Shown in pieces: positions 13,902 through 16,455 of a DNA stretch of 16,455 nucleotides. The stretch is taken from assembly GCA_964587655.1 (NCBI GenBank), contig CAZPMT010000131.1, positions 1 to 16,455 on the forward strand. The letters run 5' to 3'. Origin of the DNA: CAZPMT01 sp964587655. Its GTDB lineage: Bacteria; Hydrogenedentota; Hydrogenedentia; Hydrogenedentales; SLHB01. Both the position numbers and the translations under genes were made by a program. Position 1 is the stretch's first letter. Each line of letters opens with the position of its first letter. Below the pieces are notes generated by a model. The model saw nothing but the letters and a program-made list of their open reading frames with translations. It did no database searches and had not been told where the DNA came from.

Positions 13902-16430
13902 TCAGTCTTTCAAGATGGTGACTTTCTGGCCGATCTGGAGCACGACGTTCTTGCCCCAGTTGTTCCACTTGTAGAGGCCGCTGAGCTTCACCTTGTAACG
14001 GGAAGCGATCGTGCTGGGGCTGTCGCCCTTCGAAACGACGTGCGTGGCCTTCTTGCCGGTATCGGCGTCTTTCTTGGCGTCGTCCTTCTTTTCAGCATCC
14101 GCCTTGGCGACCTTTGTCTCCTTCGTCTTGGTGGAAGTTTTCTCGGAGTCCGCTTTCGGCTTGTCGCTCTTCACATAGACGACGTAAGCGCCGCCTTCGC
14201 GGATAATGGACTTGGTCGTGAGATTATTCCATGCGAGGAATTCGCTGACCTTGACGCCGTACTTCGCGGCGATGGCGCTGGCGGTGTCTCCCTTGGCGAC
14301 CTTGTGCTCGATCTTTTTCGCGTCCTCATCCGGCGCCGCGGTTGCCGCGGGCGGGTCAGCCGATTTCTGCTCCTGGATGCCGCGCACGACGAGCTTGTCG
14401 CCCGCGTGGATCGGTGTCGTCTTGGAGAGCTTATTCCATTGGAGCAGTTCGTCCAGATCCACACCGTAGAGCTTGGCGATCTTGGCGGGCGAATCACCGG
14501 CTTGGACTACGTGAGTCGTCTCGGCCGTCTCCTGTTCCTCCTGTATTTCGGCCAGGGGCGTCAATTGGAGCTGGTCGCCGGCGACGATCTTTGATTGATT
14601 CTTGATCTTGTTCCAGGCGAGCAGGTTCTTGAGCGATACCTTTTCATGCTTGGCAATCGTCTCGAGGGTATCGCCCGGCTTGATGGTATACGTTCGCATC
14701 ACGCTTCCGGATTCGCGCTTCTTCTCGGTCTTTCCCTCGGACTTGTTCTCATCGCGATTCGCGGCGTTCTTTTCATTGGACGAGATCATCTGCTCGACTT
14801 CGCCCAAGTCGAGGTTCCCTCCCGGGATCGTAAGTTTCCGGCCCGAGGATAGGCTGGTGTCGGGTTTCATCCTGTTCGTCTTCGCGAGATCGGCCACGGA
14901 AATGCCGCATTTCTTCGCAACGCTCTCGAGCGTGTCGCCGCGGCGCGCGACGTAGATCCGCTTCTTGTCCCATGCGCGCAGGACTTCCTGACGGACCTGG
15001 GGCAGGTCGGCAAGGACGGAAGCCAGCTTGGGGGCCGCTTCCGCGGGCACCGCGATCTGAAACTCGCCAGACGGAGGGGTGACGCCGCGAATGAGGTCGG
15101 GGTTGAGTTGGCGGAGGGCGCCTTCCGGCAATTCGAGGGCGCGGTCGAGGGCGCTAAGGGCGTAGGAGCCTCGGACGGGCACACGGGCGGTCTGTTCCGG
15201 GTCCTGCGGACTGGAGGTGAAGCCAAACCGCTCGGGGTCCTTGGCGACGATGATGCTCGCGAGAAGCTTGGGATAGAATTTCTTCGTTTCGGCTTGCATG
15301 GATTCGCTGGCAGGAGAGGTCTCGATAAGCTTCCAGAGATTCCGTTCGCCGCCGACGGACGCAACCGCGCGGTCGATGCCGTTTTCGCCCATGTTATAGG
15401 CCGACACTGCCAGCGGCCAGTTCCCGTCGAAGTGATCGTAAAGATCGGACAGATGCTGAGCGGCGGCCTGGGTGGACTCTTGCCAGTTGAACCGGTCGTC
15501 GACATAGCGGTCGACTTTGAGTCCGTAGCGGTCGCCCGTTGCCTTCATGAACTGCCACATGCCCGCCGCTCCGGCCTTCGAGACAACTTTCGGAGAGAAT
15601 TGGCTTTCCACCATGGCCAGCCAAACGAGGTCCTGCGGGAGCCCGGCCTGGGCGAATTGCTCTTTGACGTACGGGATATATTTGCTGCCGCGGTCCAGCC
15701 CGCCCTGGAAGTTCCTTGGATACAGGTTCATGATCTCGTCGATCTCGGCCAGGACCCTGTCCGAGAGGGGATATTCGATGTCCAGGTCCCCCATGACCGG
15801 TTGCGGCTGGTTGAACTTCCATTGGTTGGCCCGCTGGCGGTCATAGAGGCGGGCCTGCTTCTCGCTGGTATCGAGAATGCGCTCGAACTCGGAACGCAGG
15901 CTGTAGAAGGCGTCTGGATTGAGATGCTCCTTCGCAAGAAGCTCGAGCATCCGCGTGTATTCCCGCAGGGCCGCTTCTCGGTCGCCCTTTTCCTGGGCGG
16001 CATTGGCGGCCTCGAAGGCCTCCTGAACGTCCCCTTCCGGCTTTACTTCCGGGGGCGCCGCCGCCGTGTCGGGAGCGGGTGCGGCCGCCTGGCTGCCGAT
16101 AATGCGCTCGAACTCCGCACGGAGGTTGTAGAAGGCGCCGGGGTCGAGGTTGGCCTCTTTCAGGAGGTCCAGCATCTTTCCGTAGTGCTTGATGGACGCT
16201 TCGCGGTCGCCCTTCTCCTGTGCGGCATTAGCGGCCTCGAACTCCTTCTGGGCGGACTGCAGCAGTTCGGACACGAGGCGCGGCTTGGCCGGCTCGAGTT
16301 CCTGGCTGCGGACGCGCGCCGCCGGCGAAGGACTGAAGTGGTGAACCCCACGGTCCGTCGTGCAAGCTGCTAATATCAGCGACAGACCCAGCGAGGCCAC
16401 GAACGGGACAAAGGCTGATTTCTTGCTCAC
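13902..16430 (-). CDS. mltD: MltD-type lytic murein transglycosylase lipoprotein with five LysM domains
   Basis: An 842-residue envelope protein that would cleave peptidoglycan glycan strands with formation of 1,6-anhydromuramyl ends. Lipobox LAAC (20-23) gives lipidated Cys23. Two helical repeats follow (~63-111 and ~138-186). The SLT domain spans ~245-360, with catalytic Glu275 in AMVESQFSP, then SKAGAAGMWQFMKATG (284-299) and LAVSAYNMGENGIDRAV (340-356), as in MltD. Five LysM peptidoglycan-binding domains lie at ~491-537, 579-626, 639-684, 708-753 and 796-841, joined by Lys/Glu/Asp/Ala-rich linkers. E. coli MltD has two LysM units, so this is an extended version. Translation begins at GTG with GGAG 11 nt upstream, rather long; the promoter lies outside the window. 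The CYTH gene follows on the same strand. Confidence 0.93.
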   Translation of the reverse strand: MSKKSAFVPFVASLGLSLILAACTTDRGVHHFSPSPAARVRSQELEPAKPRLVSELLQSAQKEFEAANAAQEKGDREASIKHYGKMLDLLKEANLDPGAFYNLRAEFERIIGSQAAAPAPDTAAAPPEVKPEGDVQEAFEAANAAQEKGDREAALREYTRMLELLAKEHLNPDAFYSLRSEFERILDTSEKQARLYDRQRANQWKFNQPQPVMGDLDIEYPLSDRVLAEIDEIMNLYPRNFQGGLDRGSKYIPYVKEQFAQAGLPQDLVWLAMVESQFSPKVVSKAGAAGMWQFMKATGDRYGLKVDRYVDDRFNWQESTQAAAQHLSDLYDHFDGNWPLAVSAYNMGENGIDRAVASVGGERNLWKLIETSPASESMQAETKKFYPKLLASIIVAKDPERFGFTSSPQDPEQTARVPVRGSYALSALDRALELPEGALRQLNPDLIRGVTPPSGEFQIAVPAEAAPKLASVLADLPQVRQEVLRAWDKKRIYVARRGDTLESVAKKCGISVADLAKTNRMKPDTSLSSGRKLTIPGGNLDLGEVEQMISSNEKNAANRDENKSEGKTEKKRESGSVMRTYTIKPGDTLETIAKHEKVSLKNLLAWNKIKNQSKIVAGDQLQLTPLAEIQEEQETAETTHVVQAGDSPAKIAKLYGVDLDELLQWNKLSKTTPIHAGDKLVVRGIQEQKSADPPAATAAPDEDAKKIEHKVAKGDTASAIAAKYGVKVSEFLAWNNLTTKSIIREGGAYVVYVKSDKPKADSEKTSTKTKETKVAKADAEKKDDAKKDADTGKKATHVVSKGDSPSTIASRYKVKLSGLYKWNNWGKNVVLQIGQKVTILKD
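15873..16244 (-). repeat. Tandem duplicated helical unit in the transglycosylase gene
   Basis: Residues 63-111 and 138-186 of the transglycosylase are near copies with a 75-residue period. Fifteen residues, FEAANAAQEKGDREA, are identical in both, and YNLRAEFERI matches YSLRSEFERI. The DNA is similarly repeated (around 16198-16241 and 15973-16016), suggesting a fairly recent internal duplication. The unit looks like a TPR-type helical hairpin. Confidence 0.75.
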
Positions 16431-16455
16431 GGGAGGCGATTCTCCGTTGATTCAA

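Noticed and set aside
15108..16373. Long plus-strand open frame (421 codons)
   Set aside because: It lies entirely antisense to the transglycosylase gene, whose domains are unmistakable; the antisense product shows no family motif and arises from codon bias in GC-rich DNA.

Overview
The window looks like a chromosomal segment of a free-living, GC-rich, Gram-negative heterotroph. Evidence for an outer membrane is a 22-residue signal peptide plus beta-barrel porin, three lipoproteins with clear lipoboxes, and a lipoprotein murein transglycosylase. A secreted DUF1080 (3-keto-disaccharide hydrolase) protein, a secreted glycoside-hydrolase-like protein, a ribose-type ABC uptake pair and long multidomain glycosyltransferases resemble gene content of Planctomycetota, Verrucomicrobiota and Candidatus Hydrogenedentota. 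I lean to the last of these, but this is inference; no rRNA or other phylogenetic marker is present.

Layout. 1-1711: a consensus promoter, a ~300-nt leader with two perfect hairpins, an alginate-export-like porin and a GNRA-loop terminator. 1734-3683 (minus): a sugar-binding lipoprotein and an RbsC-type permease, with no ATPase gene beside them. 3684-3995: an intergenic region holding a ~130-bp nested palindromic element, followed by a consensus promoter and a 50-codon gene (3996-4148). 4163-6586 (minus): an 807-residue protein joining a radical-SAM-like barrel that lacks the cluster motif to a family-2 glycosyltransferase. 6728-7741 (minus): secreted DUF1080 protein. 7824-7919: a second inverted-repeat element. 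8027-8590: YkgJ-type cysteine-cluster protein. 8607-8765 (minus): a 52-residue entericidin-like lipoprotein with its own promoter. 8843-10825 (minus): a methyltransferase / helical / glycosyltransferase fusion. 10991-13303: a large secreted protein with a GH98-like barrel, an Fn3-like domain and an NTF2-like C-terminus. 13318-13845 and 13902-16430 (both minus): a CYTH phosphohydrolase/cyclase-fold protein and an MltD-type lytic transglycosylase with five LysM domains.

Themes. Carbohydrate capture (porin, binding protein, permease, DUF1080 and GH-like secreted proteins) sits beside glycan assembly (two unusual multidomain glycosyltransferases) and envelope maintenance (transglycosylase, entericidin). 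The genes are mostly single transcription units with convincing sigma-70-type promoters. Only the binding protein/permease pair and the transglycosylase/CYTH pair look like operons. Two plus-strand genes (8027 and 10991) have promoters placed so that transcripts would start at or within a few bases of the ATG, suggesting leaderless mRNAs. Five genes use GTG or TTG starts.

The items most worth a second look are the glycosyltransferase fused to a cluster-less radical-SAM-like domain, the methyltransferase-glycosyltransferase fusion, the ATPase-less ABC pair, the new 50-residue gene, and the two palindromic intergenic elements. No CRISPR array, tRNA, rRNA, transposase or phage gene was seen.
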